Source: Novosphingobium sp. (lineage in GTDB: Bacteria; Pseudomonadota; Alphaproteobacteria; Sphingomonadales; Sphingomonadaceae). From it: DNA of 14,458 bases. The stretch lies in assembly GCA_021299075.1 (NCBI GenBank), contig JAJTFU010000028.1, forward strand, positions 1 through 14,458, given 5' to 3'. The notes under the pieces are model-generated. The model was given only the letters and a program-made list of their open reading frames with translations, did no database searches and was not told where the DNA came from. The stretch's first letter is position 1. The number at the start of each line of letters is the position of its first letter. A program made the translations under genes and the position numbers. Shown here piece by piece: positions 1 to 6,611 of this stretch.

Positions 1-1225
1 CGCCCGAACCGTTGGCAATGCGGATCTTGCGCTTGGCGTTGAGCAGATCGGGCCGCATCCGCTCCTTCGGCGTCATCGAACCGATGATCGCATCCATCCG
101 CAGCAGCACGCGGTCGTCCATGCCGGACTGTTCCATCGCCTGCTTGGCCTTCTTCATCCCCGGCATCATGCCGGCCAGCGCACCCAGGCCGCCCATCTTC
201 TGCATCTGGCGCAGCTGCTGGCGCAGGTCGTTCATGTCGAACTGACCCTTGGCCATCCGCGCGGCCATCTTTTCGGCCTCGGCCTCGTCGATCGCCGCAG
301 CCGCCTTCTCGACGATCGAGACGACATCGCCCATGCCGAGGATCCGGCCGGCGACGCGGCTGGGCTGGAACGCCTCCAGCGCATCAAGCTTTTCGCCGGT
401 ACCGGCAAACTTGATCGGCTTGCCGGTGACGGCGCGCATCGAGAGCGCCGCACCGCCGCGGGCATCGCCGTCCATCCGGGTCAGCACGACGCCGGTGAGC
501 GGCACCTGCGCAGTGAAGCTTTGCGCGACGTTGACCGCATCCTGGCCGGTCAGCGAATCGACCACCAGCAGCACTTCCTTGGGTGCCGAGATCGCGGCGA
601 CGGCCTGCATCTCGTCCATCAGCTGCTGATCGACGTGGAGGCGGCCGGCGGTATCGAGCAGCAGGACGTCGATCGCCTGGAGCTTCGCGGCCTGGAGCGC
701 ACGGGTGGCGATATCGACCGGCTGCTGGCCCGGAATGATCGGCAGGGTGACAACGTCAACCTGCTCGCCCAGCACCTTGAGCTGCTCCTGCGCGGCCGGA
801 CGGTTGACGTCGAGCGAGGCCATCATGGCCTTCTTGCCGTGCTTTTCCTTGAGCAGCTTGGCCAGCTTGGCCGTGGTCGTCGTCTTACCCGAGCCTTGCA
901 GGCCGACCATCATGATCACGACCGGCGGCGTGGCGGCCAGGTCCAGGCCGGGAACATCGTCCCCGCCCAGCATCTCGACCAGCGCGTCATTGACGATCTT
1001 GACGACCTGCTGGCCCGGCGTGACCGACTTCAGCACCGACTGGCCAATCGCCTGTTCGGTTACCGAATCGATGAAGCGGCGGACAACGGGAAGGGCAACA
1101 TCGGCTTCGAGCAGGGCGATTCGCACTTCGCGCATCGCCTCGCGCACGTCCGCCTCGTTCAGGGCACCGCGCCCGCGCAGCTTGTCAAAGACGCTGCCTA
1201 GCCGGTCTGAAAGACTGTCGAACAT
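1..1225 (-). CDS. ffh: Signal recognition particle protein Ffh (partial, C-terminal end off the window)
   Basis: Ffh is the GTPase of the signal recognition particle. It binds 4.5S RNA and the signal sequences of nascent membrane proteins and docks with FtsY at the inner membrane. About 408 residues are visible, starting MFDSLSDRLG. The N domain covers roughly 1-100. The G domain has the P-loop GLQGSGKT (108-115), DTAGR (191-195) and TRMDGDARGG (249-258; Arg replaces the more usual Lys of TKxDGD). The Met-rich M domain starts near 300, and the visible sequence ends in RKIRIANGSG, the conserved RNA-binding element of the M domain. The ATG at 1225 is preceded by a GAGGT ribosome site with good spacing. 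Only the C-terminal tail is missing, cut by the window edge, not by mutation. A terminator lies 44 bases upstream of the start. Identification is essentially certain. Confidence 0.97.
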   Translation of the reverse strand, partial: MFDSLSDRLGSVFDKLRGRGALNEADVREAMREVRIALLEADVALPVVRRFIDSVTEQAIGQSVLKSVTPGQQVVKIVNDALVEMLGGDDVPGLDLAATPPVVIMMVGLQGSGKTTTTAKLAKLLKEKHGKKAMMASLDVNRPAAQEQLKVLGEQVDVVTLPIIPGQQPVDIATRALQAAKLQAIDVLLLDTAGRLHVDQQLMDEMQAVAAISAPKEVLLVVDSLTGQDAVNVAQSFTAQVPLTGVVLTRMDGDARGGAALSMRAVTGKPIKFAGTGEKLDALEAFQPSRVAGRILGMGDVVSIVEKAAAAIDEAEAEKMAARMAKGQFDMNDLRQQLRQMQKMGGLGALAGMMPGMKKAKQAMEQSGMDDRVLLRMDAIIGSMTPKERMRPDLLNAKRKIRIANGSG

Positions 1226-1269
1226 TCGCGTCGTTACCTCAAACTCGCGGCCGGAAACCCCGAAACGCG

Positions 1270-1303
1270 AAAAAAGCCGGTGGGCGAAACCTCGCCGACC
1301 AGC
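1270..1303 (-). terminator. Intrinsic terminator after tRNA-Ala, just upstream of ffh
   Basis: Read on the minus strand, an 11-position stem (1303-1293 with 1286-1276) has one G-U pair and one C-C mismatch. It closes a six-base AGGTTT loop and is followed at once by six T (1275-1270). This is a classic Rho-independent terminator. It lies downstream of tRNA-Ala and only 44 bases before the ffh start, so it also sits in the path of any transcript running from the tRNA into ffh. Confidence 0.85.
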
Positions 1304-1336
1304 TTGCCACTCAAGTACTCAAACTCTCGCGAATGA

Positions 1337-1412
1337 TGGTGGAGCCTAGCGGGATCGAACCGCTGACCTCCTGCATGCCATGCAGGCGCTCTCCCAGCTG
1401 AGCTAAGGCCCC
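1337..1412 (-). tRNA. tRNA-Ala (anticodon GGC)
   Basis: The minus strand folds into a complete 76-base cloverleaf with an encoded CCA end. The acceptor stem GGGGCCT pairs with AGGCTCC and contains the G3-U70 wobble, the main alanine identity element. The D arm contains AGCTCAGCTGGGAGAGC. The anticodon stem is CCTGC/GCAGG around the seven-base loop ATGGCAT, giving anticodon GGC, which reads GCC and GCU. The T arm contains GGTTCGATCC. It lies between the FYDLN gene and ffh, all on the same strand, and is followed by a strong terminator. Confidence 0.97.
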
Positions 1413-1523
1413 GTAACCATCATCCGGCAAGCCCCGAGAGACTTGCCAATCCCGCCCGACCAGCGAGCGAGGCCGCCCCTCTAGTGGCGGCTCCCGCTCT
1501 TGGCAAGAGCGTTTTTGCCTCGA
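1413..1523. other. Intergenic stretch between the FYDLN gene and tRNA-Ala, with several hairpins
   Basis: This gap must hold the tRNA-Ala promoter if the tRNA is not co-transcribed with the FYDLN gene, but I cannot assign one with confidence. A TTGGCA on the minus strand ending at 1442 could be a -35 element, yet no good -10 element follows. Three inverted repeats are visible: 1426-1431 with 1442-1447 (GGCAAG/CTTGCC), 1472-1477 with 1486-1491 (GCCGCC/GGCGGC), and 1495-1501 with 1505-1511 followed by T5. The last one is listed separately. Confidence 0.4.
1495..1516 (+). terminator. Terminator-like hairpin facing against the local genes
   Basis: On the plus strand CGCTCTT (1495-1501) pairs perfectly with AAGAGCG (1505-1511) and is followed by TTTTT (1512-1516). 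It has the form of an intrinsic terminator for plus-strand transcription, yet all annotated genes to its left are on the minus strand. It lies 8 bases beyond the stop codon of the FYDLN gene. It could block antisense transcription or act as a 3' stabilising hairpin for the FYDLN mRNA. The three-base loop is tight; a six-pair stem with a five-base loop is the alternative. Confidence 0.5.
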
Positions 1524-1841
1524 TTAATTCTCGTCGCCGTCGTCGTCGCCAACGCCCACGCCAAGGTCATCGTCGCCGCCCAGATCGACGTCGTTGTCCG
1601 GCGAATCGCCGTCTTCGTCGATATCCAGATCGGGATCGGCCAGATCGACATCCTCGACCTCTTCGACCTTGGCCTTCTGGACTTCCTCATAGGGAATCGG
1701 CTGCTTCGACTTCAGCACCGGATCGGCATGCCAGGCATAGCCGCATTCGATGCAGGTGATCGGGTCATCCTTGCCCAGATCATAAAAGCGGGTGCCGCAC
1801 TTCGGGCAGCCGTGCTTGGCGCCCCATTCAGCCTTGACCAT
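1524..1841 (-). CDS. FYDLN-acid (TIGR02300-type) zinc-ribbon protein with acidic tail
   Basis: This 105-residue protein matches the alphaproteobacterial FYDLN-acid family, whose function is unknown. Residues 1-40 carry a small zinc ribbon: CPKCG (Cys12, Cys15) and CIECG (Cys30, Cys33) flank the family signature TRFYDLGKDDP. The tail from residue 60 is half Asp/Glu (23 of 46 residues) with no Lys or Arg, and looks disordered. There is no signal peptide or membrane segment, so it should be cytoplasmic. I chose the ATG at 1841 because GAGGAATT lies at the right distance upstream and homologous proteins begin MVKxEWG; an upstream in-frame ATG at 1964 would add 41 unlikely residues. A role in transcription or ribosome contact is conceivable from the zinc ribbon plus acidic tail, but this is a guess. 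Confidence 0.88.
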   Translation of the reverse strand: MVKAEWGAKHGCPKCGTRFYDLGKDDPITCIECGYAWHADPVLKSKQPIPYEEVQKAKVEEVEDVDLADPDLDIDEDGDSPDNDVDLGGDDDLGVGVGDDDGDEN

Positions 1842-1958
1842 GTCAATTCCTCGATGCTGCCCTTCGCCGCGGCGATGGGCTGAAAACTCTTCATACGTAT
1901 TGGTGACGGCTTGCGCCTGTCCCAGCGCGGCGCGCGCCTTGCCATAGCCCGCGCCCGC

Positions 1959-1964
1959 TGTCAA
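1959..1964 (-). promoter_or_regulatory. Candidate -35 element (TTGACA) upstream of the FYDLN gene
   Basis: A perfect TTGACA hexamer on the minus strand lies 118 bases before the FYDLN start codon in the divergent spacer shared with aroA. No convincing -10 box follows at 16-18 bases (CAAGGC is present at 17), so the assignment rests on the -35 match and location only. I see no clear aroA promoter in the same spacer. Confidence 0.3.
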
Positions 1965-2005
1965 AAGCCGCGCGCAATTGCAGCCATACCCGTGAAAGTC
2001 CCACC

Positions 2006-3346
2006 GTGTCCAACGCCGATCCTGCCGCGATGAAGCCGCGCCGCTTCATGCCCTCCGGCCCGCTGCGGGGCACGATCCGCGTGCCGGGTGACAAATCGAT
2101 CAGCCACCGTTCGATCATGCTGGGAGCACTGGCCGTGGGTGAGACGCGCGTGACCGGGCTGCTGGAGGGCGAGGACGTGCTCTCCACCGCCGCCGCGATG
2201 CGGGCGATGGGCGCGCGTGTCGAGCGCCTTGGCGAAGGCGAATGGTCAGTCCACGGGGTCGGCGTCGGCGCGTTGCTCCAGCCGCAGGACCCGCTCGACA
2301 TGGGCAATTCCGGCACTTCCACGCGGCTGCTGATGGGTCTGGTGGCGAGCCATCCGATCACCGCAACCTTCATTGGCGATGCCAGCCTCTCCAAACGCCC
2401 GATGGGCCGCGTGATCGGACCGCTGAGCCAGATGGGTGCAGCCTTCGATGCTTCGGAAGGCGGCCGCCTGCCGCTGACTGTGCGCGGCGCCCAGCCCGCT
2501 GTGCCAATTGCATACCGCCTGCCTGTGGCTAGCGCCCAGGTCAAAAGCGCGGTGTTGCTGGCTGGCCTCAACACCCCTGGCATCACCACCGTGATCGAGC
2601 CCGTCCCCACGCGCGACCATTCCGAACGGATGCTGCGCGGCTTTGGCGCAGACCTGTCGGTCGAGGTCGAGGCGGATGGCACACGGGTGATTCGCCTGGT
2701 CGGAGAAGCCGAACTGAAGCCCCAGACGATCGAGGTGCCGGGCGATCCCTCCTCTGCTGCTTTCTTCATCGTCGCCGCGCTGCTCGTGCCGGGCAGCGAG
2801 TTGACGATTCTAAACGTCGGCCTCAACCCGACCCGCGCCGGATTGATCGAAGTGCTGCGCCAGATGGGCGGCGACATTGCCGAGGTTAACCGCCGCGAAG
2901 TGGGCGGTGAGCCAGTGGCCGATCTGGTAGTGCGCCATTCCGCGCTCAAGGGCATAGCCATCGACCCGGCGGTCGTGCCCAGCATGGTCGATGAGTTCCC
3001 CGCGCTGTTCGTCGCCGCCGCCCTCGCCGAAGGGACCACGGTCACCACTGGCCTGGAGGAACTGCGGGTCAAGGAAAGCGACCGGATTTCGGTCATGGCC
3101 GCAGCCCTGACCGGCGCCGGTGCCCGCGTCACCGAAACCGAAGACGGCCTGATCATCGAGGGGACCGGCGGCGAAGTGCTGCGCGGCACCGCCGGGGCAA
3201 TCGCCACGCACCTCGACCACCGCATCGCCATGTCGATGGCCGTTGCCGGCCTCGCCAGCCGCGCCGGGGTGGAAGTCGACGATACCCGCCCGATCGCGAC
3301 CAGCTTTCCGGTGTTCGAGGCGCTACTGGATGGGCTGGCGACATGA
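2006..3346 (+). CDS. aroA: 3-phosphoshikimate 1-carboxyvinyltransferase (EPSP synthase), class II type
   Basis: AroA joins shikimate-3-phosphate and phosphoenolpyruvate to give EPSP, the sixth step of the shikimate pathway. The 446 residues show all class II signatures: GDKS (28-31), SAQVK (176-180), RDHSE (203-207) and NPTR (274-277). Catalytic Asp329 lies in SMVDEFP and Glu357 in LRVKESDR. By eye it resembles Agrobacterium CP4 EPSPS over its full length. At the glyphosate-determining position it has Gly103 in LDMGNSGT, whereas CP4 has Ala100. The start is GTG at 2006 with no clear ribosome site; an ATG at 2030 (MKPRRF) is a possible alternative. The stop overlaps the next start (ATGA), and cmk follows that gene, so aroA heads a tightly packed operon. 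Confidence 0.96.
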   Translation: MSNADPAAMKPRRFMPSGPLRGTIRVPGDKSISHRSIMLGALAVGETRVTGLLEGEDVLSTAAAMRAMGARVERLGEGEWSVHGVGVGALLQPQDPLDMGNSGTSTRLLMGLVASHPITATFIGDASLSKRPMGRVIGPLSQMGAAFDASEGGRLPLTVRGAQPAVPIAYRLPVASAQVKSAVLLAGLNTPGITTVIEPVPTRDHSERMLRGFGADLSVEVEADGTRVIRLVGEAELKPQTIEVPGDPSSAAFFIVAALLVPGSELTILNVGLNPTRAGLIEVLRQMGGDIAEVNRREVGGEPVADLVVRHSALKGIAIDPAVVPSMVDEFPALFVAAALAEGTTVTTGLEELRVKESDRISVMAAALTGAGARVTETEDGLIIEGTGGEVLRGTAGAIATHLDHRIAMSMAVAGLASRAGVEVDDTRPIATSFPVFEALLDGLAT

Positions 3347-3603
3347 TGTTCGATTGGGCAACGATTGCCGGCCTGATCGGCTCGGCGCTGTTCGTCGGCG
3401 GCTTTGCCTATGCCAACGCCGCCAAGCAGCTCGACAAGGTCCTGTTCAACCTGATCAACCTGCTGGGCGCGATCCTGCTGCTGGTCTCGCTGTCAGTGCA
3501 CTTCAACCTCGCAGCCGTGGTGCTTGAAGTGTGCTGGGGGCTGATCGCGCTGGTCGGCCTGGTCAAGGCGCTGAGTGAGCGGCGCGGGAGAGCTGCGTCA
3601 TGA
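3343..3603 (+). CDS. Small three-helix membrane protein (CBU_0592-like family)
   Basis: The gene encodes an 86-residue integral membrane protein with three predicted helices at about 5-22, 33-52 and 54-75, and a short basic tail ending SERRGRAAS. The pattern (DWxxxxGLIGSALFVGGFAY, then a polar QLDK loop and FNLINLLGA) fits the small CBU_0592-like family of unknown function. No catalytic residues are evident. It overlaps aroA by four bases (ATGATG; the start may be 3343 or 3346) and its own stop overlaps cmk by four bases, so the three genes are translationally coupled. Co-expression with aroA and cmk does not by itself show a role in either pathway. The family call is from memory of the pattern; the membrane topology is the firmer statement. 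Confidence 0.85.
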   Translation: MMFDWATIAGLIGSALFVGGFAYANAAKQLDKVLFNLINLLGAILLLVSLSVHFNLAAVVLEVCWGLIALVGLVKALSERRGRAAS

Positions 3604-4217
3604 TCATCGCCGTCGACGGACCGACCGCCTCGGGCAAGGGCACCATTGCCAAGGCGCTGGCGGCGCATTTCGGCCTGCCCCACCTTGATACCGGGCTGCT
3701 CTATCGCGCAGTGGGCCGGCAAGTGGCGCTCAACGGCGGCAATCCCGACGATCCGGACGATGCCCTGGCGGCCTGCACTTTCCACGAACACCTGCTCGAC
3801 GATCCCGAACTGCGCAGCGAGGCGACTGGTGGCCTGGCCAGCCGCGTCTCCATCCATCCGTCGGTGCGCCAAGCGCTCTATGAGCGCCAGCGCGCCTTTG
3901 CCGCCCAGCCTGGCGGCGCTGTGCTTGACGGGCGGGATATCGGCACGGTTATCGCGCCCGAGGCGGACGTGAAGCTGTTCGTCGTCGCCTCGGTCCCCGC
4001 GCGGGCCGAGCGGCGGTTAAAGGAAATGCAGGAACAGGGCCGCGCCGTCGCCCTGGCCGACATCGCCGCCGACCTGGAGGCGCGCGACGAGCGTGACCGG
4101 ACGCGCGCCGAAGCCCCGCTGGTGGCTGCCGCTGATGCCGTGCTGCTCGACACGAGCGACCTTGGCCGCGACGCAGCGATTGCCGCAGCCATCGCAATTG
4201 CCCAAGGGCGGCGCTGA
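3600..4217 (+). CDS. cmk: Cytidylate (CMP) kinase
   Basis: Cmk phosphorylates CMP and dCMP to the diphosphates using ATP, in the cytoplasm. The 205-residue protein has the P-loop GPTASGKGT (7-15), the DTGLLYRAVG motif (30-39), SIHPSVRQAL with nearby QR, the base-recognition motif GRDIGTV (111-117), the lid RDERDRTRAEAPL (162-174) and LLDTSDL (182-188). It is slightly shorter than the roughly 225 residues of the Escherichia coli enzyme. The ATG overlaps the stop of the small membrane protein gene (ATGA). The conserved aroA-cmk-rpsA order seen in many proteobacteria is kept here, with two small genes inserted. Confidence 0.96.
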   Translation: MIIAVDGPTASGKGTIAKALAAHFGLPHLDTGLLYRAVGRQVALNGGNPDDPDDALAACTFHEHLLDDPELRSEATGGLASRVSIHPSVRQALYERQRAFAAQPGGAVLDGRDIGTVIAPEADVKLFVVASVPARAERRLKEMQEQGRAVALADIAADLEARDERDRTRAEAPLVAAADAVLLDTSDLGRDAAIAAAIAIAQGRR

Positions 4218-4219
4218 TC

Positions 4220-4582
4220 ATGCCGCGTTTCCCACTTCTCGCCCTCGCCGTGCTGGCCGCTGGAACGGCTGCGCTCAGCCAGCCTGTACGCGTCGAGGAA
4301 CGTCGCCTGGCCGAGGTCGAACGTGGGCGGGCGATTGCCGAGGCCCGCTGCGCTGCCTGCCACGCGGTAACCGCCAATGGCACCTCACCCAATCCGGAGA
4401 GCCCTGGCTTCGAGGACATTGCCAATCGCCGGGGCCTGACCAGCGCAACGCTGCGCCAGTACCTGCGCGATGCGCACAATTATCCCGAGGCCATGCAATT
4501 CCGGATTGATCGCGGTCAGGTCCGCGACCTCTCAGCCTATATCGTCACCCTCAAGCGCGCCGACTACAAGCCGGCGATCTGA
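4220..4582 (+). CDS. Small c-type cytochrome (monoheme, exported)
   Basis: This is a 120-residue exported monoheme cytochrome c. The N-terminus (about 1-20, PLLALAVLAAGTAALS) is a signal peptide with probable cleavage near Ser20. The heme-binding CAACH spans 44-48, with His48 as the proximal ligand. Met92 in YPEAMQF is the likely second ligand, followed by the usual C-terminal helix DLSAYIVTLKR. It is a class I cytochrome in size and layout. It should act in the periplasm as an electron carrier, with partner unknown. It begins two bases after the cmk stop and is probably co-transcribed with cmk. Its place between cmk and rpsA is not part of the usual conserved gene set. Confidence 0.9.
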   Translation: MPRFPLLALAVLAAGTAALSQPVRVEERRLAEVERGRAIAEARCAACHAVTANGTSPNPESPGFEDIANRRGLTSATLRQYLRDAHNYPEAMQFRIDRGQVRDLSAYIVTLKRADYKPAI

Positions 4583-4802
4583 CCGCCCGAACGGTCGCAA
4601 ATTCCTTGCGTTTTGGGGCCCTCGCGCCTAAGCGCCGCCGGTCCCGGAGGGTCTTGACCCAAAGGGATGTTGTGGACGGCATCCGGCCCCCATGACGTTC
4701 GGCCCACTTTTGGCCCGCCTAGGCAATGGTGCTGCGGCGGAGAAAAGACCAGCGGATACAACCGCTTGGCCGGAAACATTGTTAGACAGGAAACTGTACC
4801 AT
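4583..4802 (+). promoter_or_regulatory. rpsA leader / upstream region with several hairpins
   Basis: This 220-base gap has no gene. Right after the cytochrome stop are two small hairpins: GACCG/CGGTC (4581-4585 with 4592-4596) and CGCAA/TTGCG (4596-4600 with 4606-4610), the second followed by TTTT (4611-4614), which could end the aroA-cmk transcript. Next, GGCCCTC (4617-4623) pairs with GAGGGTC (4647-4653), enclosing a perfect GCGC-CTAA-GCGC hairpin (4624-4635). A TTGACC at 4654-4659 may be a -35 element, but its -10 is poor. The rpsA ribosome site AGGAAA is at 4788-4793. Confidence 0.45.
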
Positions 4803-6512
4803 ATGGCTTCTGCAGCCAATCCCACGCGCGACGATTTTGCCGCGCTGCTCGACGAATCCCTCGGTGGCGCCGCTGATGGCGGCTTTGAAGGCCGGGTCGT
4901 CAAGGGCACCATTACCGCAATCGAAGGCGACAAGGCGGTTATCGACGTTGGCCTCAAGAGCGAAGGCCGCGTTCCGCTCAAGGAATTCGCCATGCCGGGC
5001 CAGCCGCACGGCCTGAGCGTCGGTGACGAAGTCGAAGTCTTCGTTGACCGCGTTGAAAACGCCGATGGCGATGCCATGCTAAGCCGCGACCGCGCCCGCC
5101 GCGAAGCCGCCTGGGACAAGCTCGAAGAAGAATTCGGTGAAGGCAAGCGCGTCGAAGGCGTGATCTTCGGCCGCGTCAAGGGCGGCTTCACGGTCGACCT
5201 CAACGGCGCCGTTGCCTTCCTCCCCGGTTCGCAGGTCGATATCCGTCCCGTGCGCGACGTGCAGCCGCTGATGGACGTGCCGCAGCCCTTCCAGATCCTG
5301 AAGATGGACCGCCGCCGAGGCAACATCGTGGTTTCGCGCCGCGCCGTGCTGGAAGAAACCCGCGCCGAACAGCGTTCGGGCCTGATCATGAACCTGGCCG
5401 AAGGCCAGATCATCGATGGCGTGGTCAAGAACATCACCGACTATGGTGCCTTCGTCGACCTCGGCGGCATCGACGGCCTGCTCCATGTCACCGACATGAG
5501 CTACAAGCGCGTCAACCACCCCAACGAAGTCATCAATATCGGTGACACCGTGAAGGTGCAGATCATCCGCATCAACCAGGACACCCAGCGCATCAGCCTG
5601 GGCATGAAGCAGCTGGAAAGCGATCCGTGGGAAGGCGTTGCCGCCAAGTACCCGGTTGGCGCCAAGCTGCGCGGGACCGTCACCAACATCACCGAATACG
5701 GCGCCTTTGTAGAGCTGGAAGCCGGGATCGAAGGTCTGGTCCACGTTTCGGAAATGTCCTGGACCAAGAAGAACGTCCACCCCGGCAAGATCGTTTCGAC
5801 CTCGCAGGAAGTCGACGTGCTGGTGCTGGAAGTCGACAGCGACAAGCGCCGCATCAGCCTGGGTCTCAAGCAGGCCCAGCAGAACCCCTGGGAAGCCTTC
5901 GCCGAGAAGCACCCGGTCGGTTCGACCGTGGAAGGCGAAGTCAAGAACGCGACCGAATTCGGCCTGTTCATCGGCCTCGACGGCGACGTCGACGGCATGG
6001 TCCACATGTCGGACATCGCCTGGGGCATCTCGGGCGAAGACGCGCTGGCCCTGCACCGCAAGGGCGAGCAGGTCTCGGCCATCGTGCTCGACGTTGATGT
6101 GGAGAAGGAGCGTATCTCGCTCGGCATGAAGCAGCTTGAAAAGGGTGCTCCGGCCGCTGGCGTGGCTGCTGCCTCCTCGGGCCTGAAGAAGAACGAAGTC
6201 GTCACCGTCACCGTGCTCGAAGTGCGCGACGGCGGCCTCGAAGTTCAGGCTGGCGACGATGGCGCCACCGGCTTCATCAAGCGCAGCGACCTGGGCCGCG
6301 ACCGCGACGAACAGCGTCCGGACCGCTACCAGGTTGGCCAGAAGTTCGATGCCATGGTGATCGGTTTCGACCGCTCCAAGAAGCCGAACTTCTCGGTCAA
6401 GGCGCGTCAGCTGCACGAAGAAAAGGAAGCCGTGGAACAGTACGGTTCCTCGGATGCCGGCGCTTCGCTGGGCGACATCCTTGGCGCCGCGCTGAAGGCC
6501 AAGAAGGACTAA
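4803..6512 (+). CDS. rpsA: 30S ribosomal protein S1
   Basis: S1 binds mRNA and delivers it to the 30S subunit, chiefly for initiation on structured leaders. The 569-residue protein contains six S1 (OB-fold) repeats at about 30-95, 114-180, 200-269, 286-356, 373-443 and 461-535. Repeats 3-5 show the most typical sequence (ITDYGAFVDL, ITEYGAFVEL, ATEFGLFIGL, each ending RISLGxKQ). The first two are diverged and serve ribosome docking in the family. Length and repeat number are normal for proteobacteria. I chose the ATG at 4803 (MASAANPTRDDF) because AGGAAA lies nine bases before it; the open frame extends upstream to 4692 but that part looks non-coding. It ends in a strong terminator. Confidence 0.97.
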   Translation: MASAANPTRDDFAALLDESLGGAADGGFEGRVVKGTITAIEGDKAVIDVGLKSEGRVPLKEFAMPGQPHGLSVGDEVEVFVDRVENADGDAMLSRDRARREAAWDKLEEEFGEGKRVEGVIFGRVKGGFTVDLNGAVAFLPGSQVDIRPVRDVQPLMDVPQPFQILKMDRRRGNIVVSRRAVLEETRAEQRSGLIMNLAEGQIIDGVVKNITDYGAFVDLGGIDGLLHVTDMSYKRVNHPNEVINIGDTVKVQIIRINQDTQRISLGMKQLESDPWEGVAAKYPVGAKLRGTVTNITEYGAFVELEAGIEGLVHVSEMSWTKKNVHPGKIVSTSQEVDVLVLEVDSDKRRISLGLKQAQQNPWEAFAEKHPVGSTVEGEVKNATEFGLFIGLDGDVDGMVHMSDIAWGISGEDALALHRKGEQVSAIVLDVDVEKERISLGMKQLEKGAPAAGVAAASSGLKKNEVVTVTVLEVRDGGLEVQAGDDGATGFIKRSDLGRDRDEQRPDRYQVGQKFDAMVIGFDRSKKPNFSVKARQLHEEKEAVEQYGSSDAGASLGDILGAALKAKKD

Positions 6513-6548
6513 TCCTTCTTCGCCAGCCTCCAGGCTAAGCTAACAAAG

Positions 6549-6578
6549 GCCCGTCCGGAGCGATCCGGGCGGGCTTTT
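6549..6578 (+). terminator. Rho-independent terminator of rpsA
   Basis: An 11-pair stem, GCCCGTCCGGA (6549-6559) with TCCGGGCGGGC (6564-6574), has one G-U pair and a GCGA (GNRA) tetraloop and is followed by TTTT. It lies 36 bases after the rpsA stop and is very stable, so rpsA and gloB should be separate transcripts. Confidence 0.92.
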
Positions 6579-6605
6579 GCTTTGCGGGCGGTTTGGGTTT
6601 ATCCT
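6577..6605 (+). promoter_or_regulatory. Candidate gloB promoter giving a leaderless mRNA
   Basis: TTGCTT (6577-6582) and TATCCT (6600-6605) are separated by exactly 17 bases. With the last base of the -10 at -7, the start of transcription falls on 6612, the A of the gloB ATG. No ribosome site is seen before gloB, which fits a leaderless message. The -35 overlaps the T tract of the rpsA terminator. The -35 matches the consensus at three of six positions and the -10 at four of six, so this is a prediction only. Confidence 0.4.
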
Positions 6606-6611
6606 TCGCCC

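Noticed and set aside
249..1349. Plus-strand frames opposite ffh
   Set aside because: The minus-strand frame has all Ffh motifs in order; the plus-strand frames are shadows without domains.
1536..1620. GTC/GTCGTC repeat-like stretch
   Set aside because: It is the coding sequence for the Asp-rich tail of the FYDLN protein, not a separate DNA repeat.
1891..3231. Long (446-codon) open frame antisense to aroA
   Set aside because: It is Ser/Arg/Pro-rich with no recognisable domain and lies exactly opposite a clear aroA. Long antisense frames are common in GC-rich genes.
4654..4682. Promoter for rpsA with TTGACC as -35
   Set aside because: The hexamer at 17 bases (CGGCAT) is a poor -10. It is mentioned in the leader entry but not called as a promoter.
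5079..6416. Long (445-codon) open frame antisense to rpsA, rich in His, Asp and Val
   Set aside because: It is the complement shadow of the S1 repeats; the internal similarity mirrors the repeated S1 domains and no start signal is seen.
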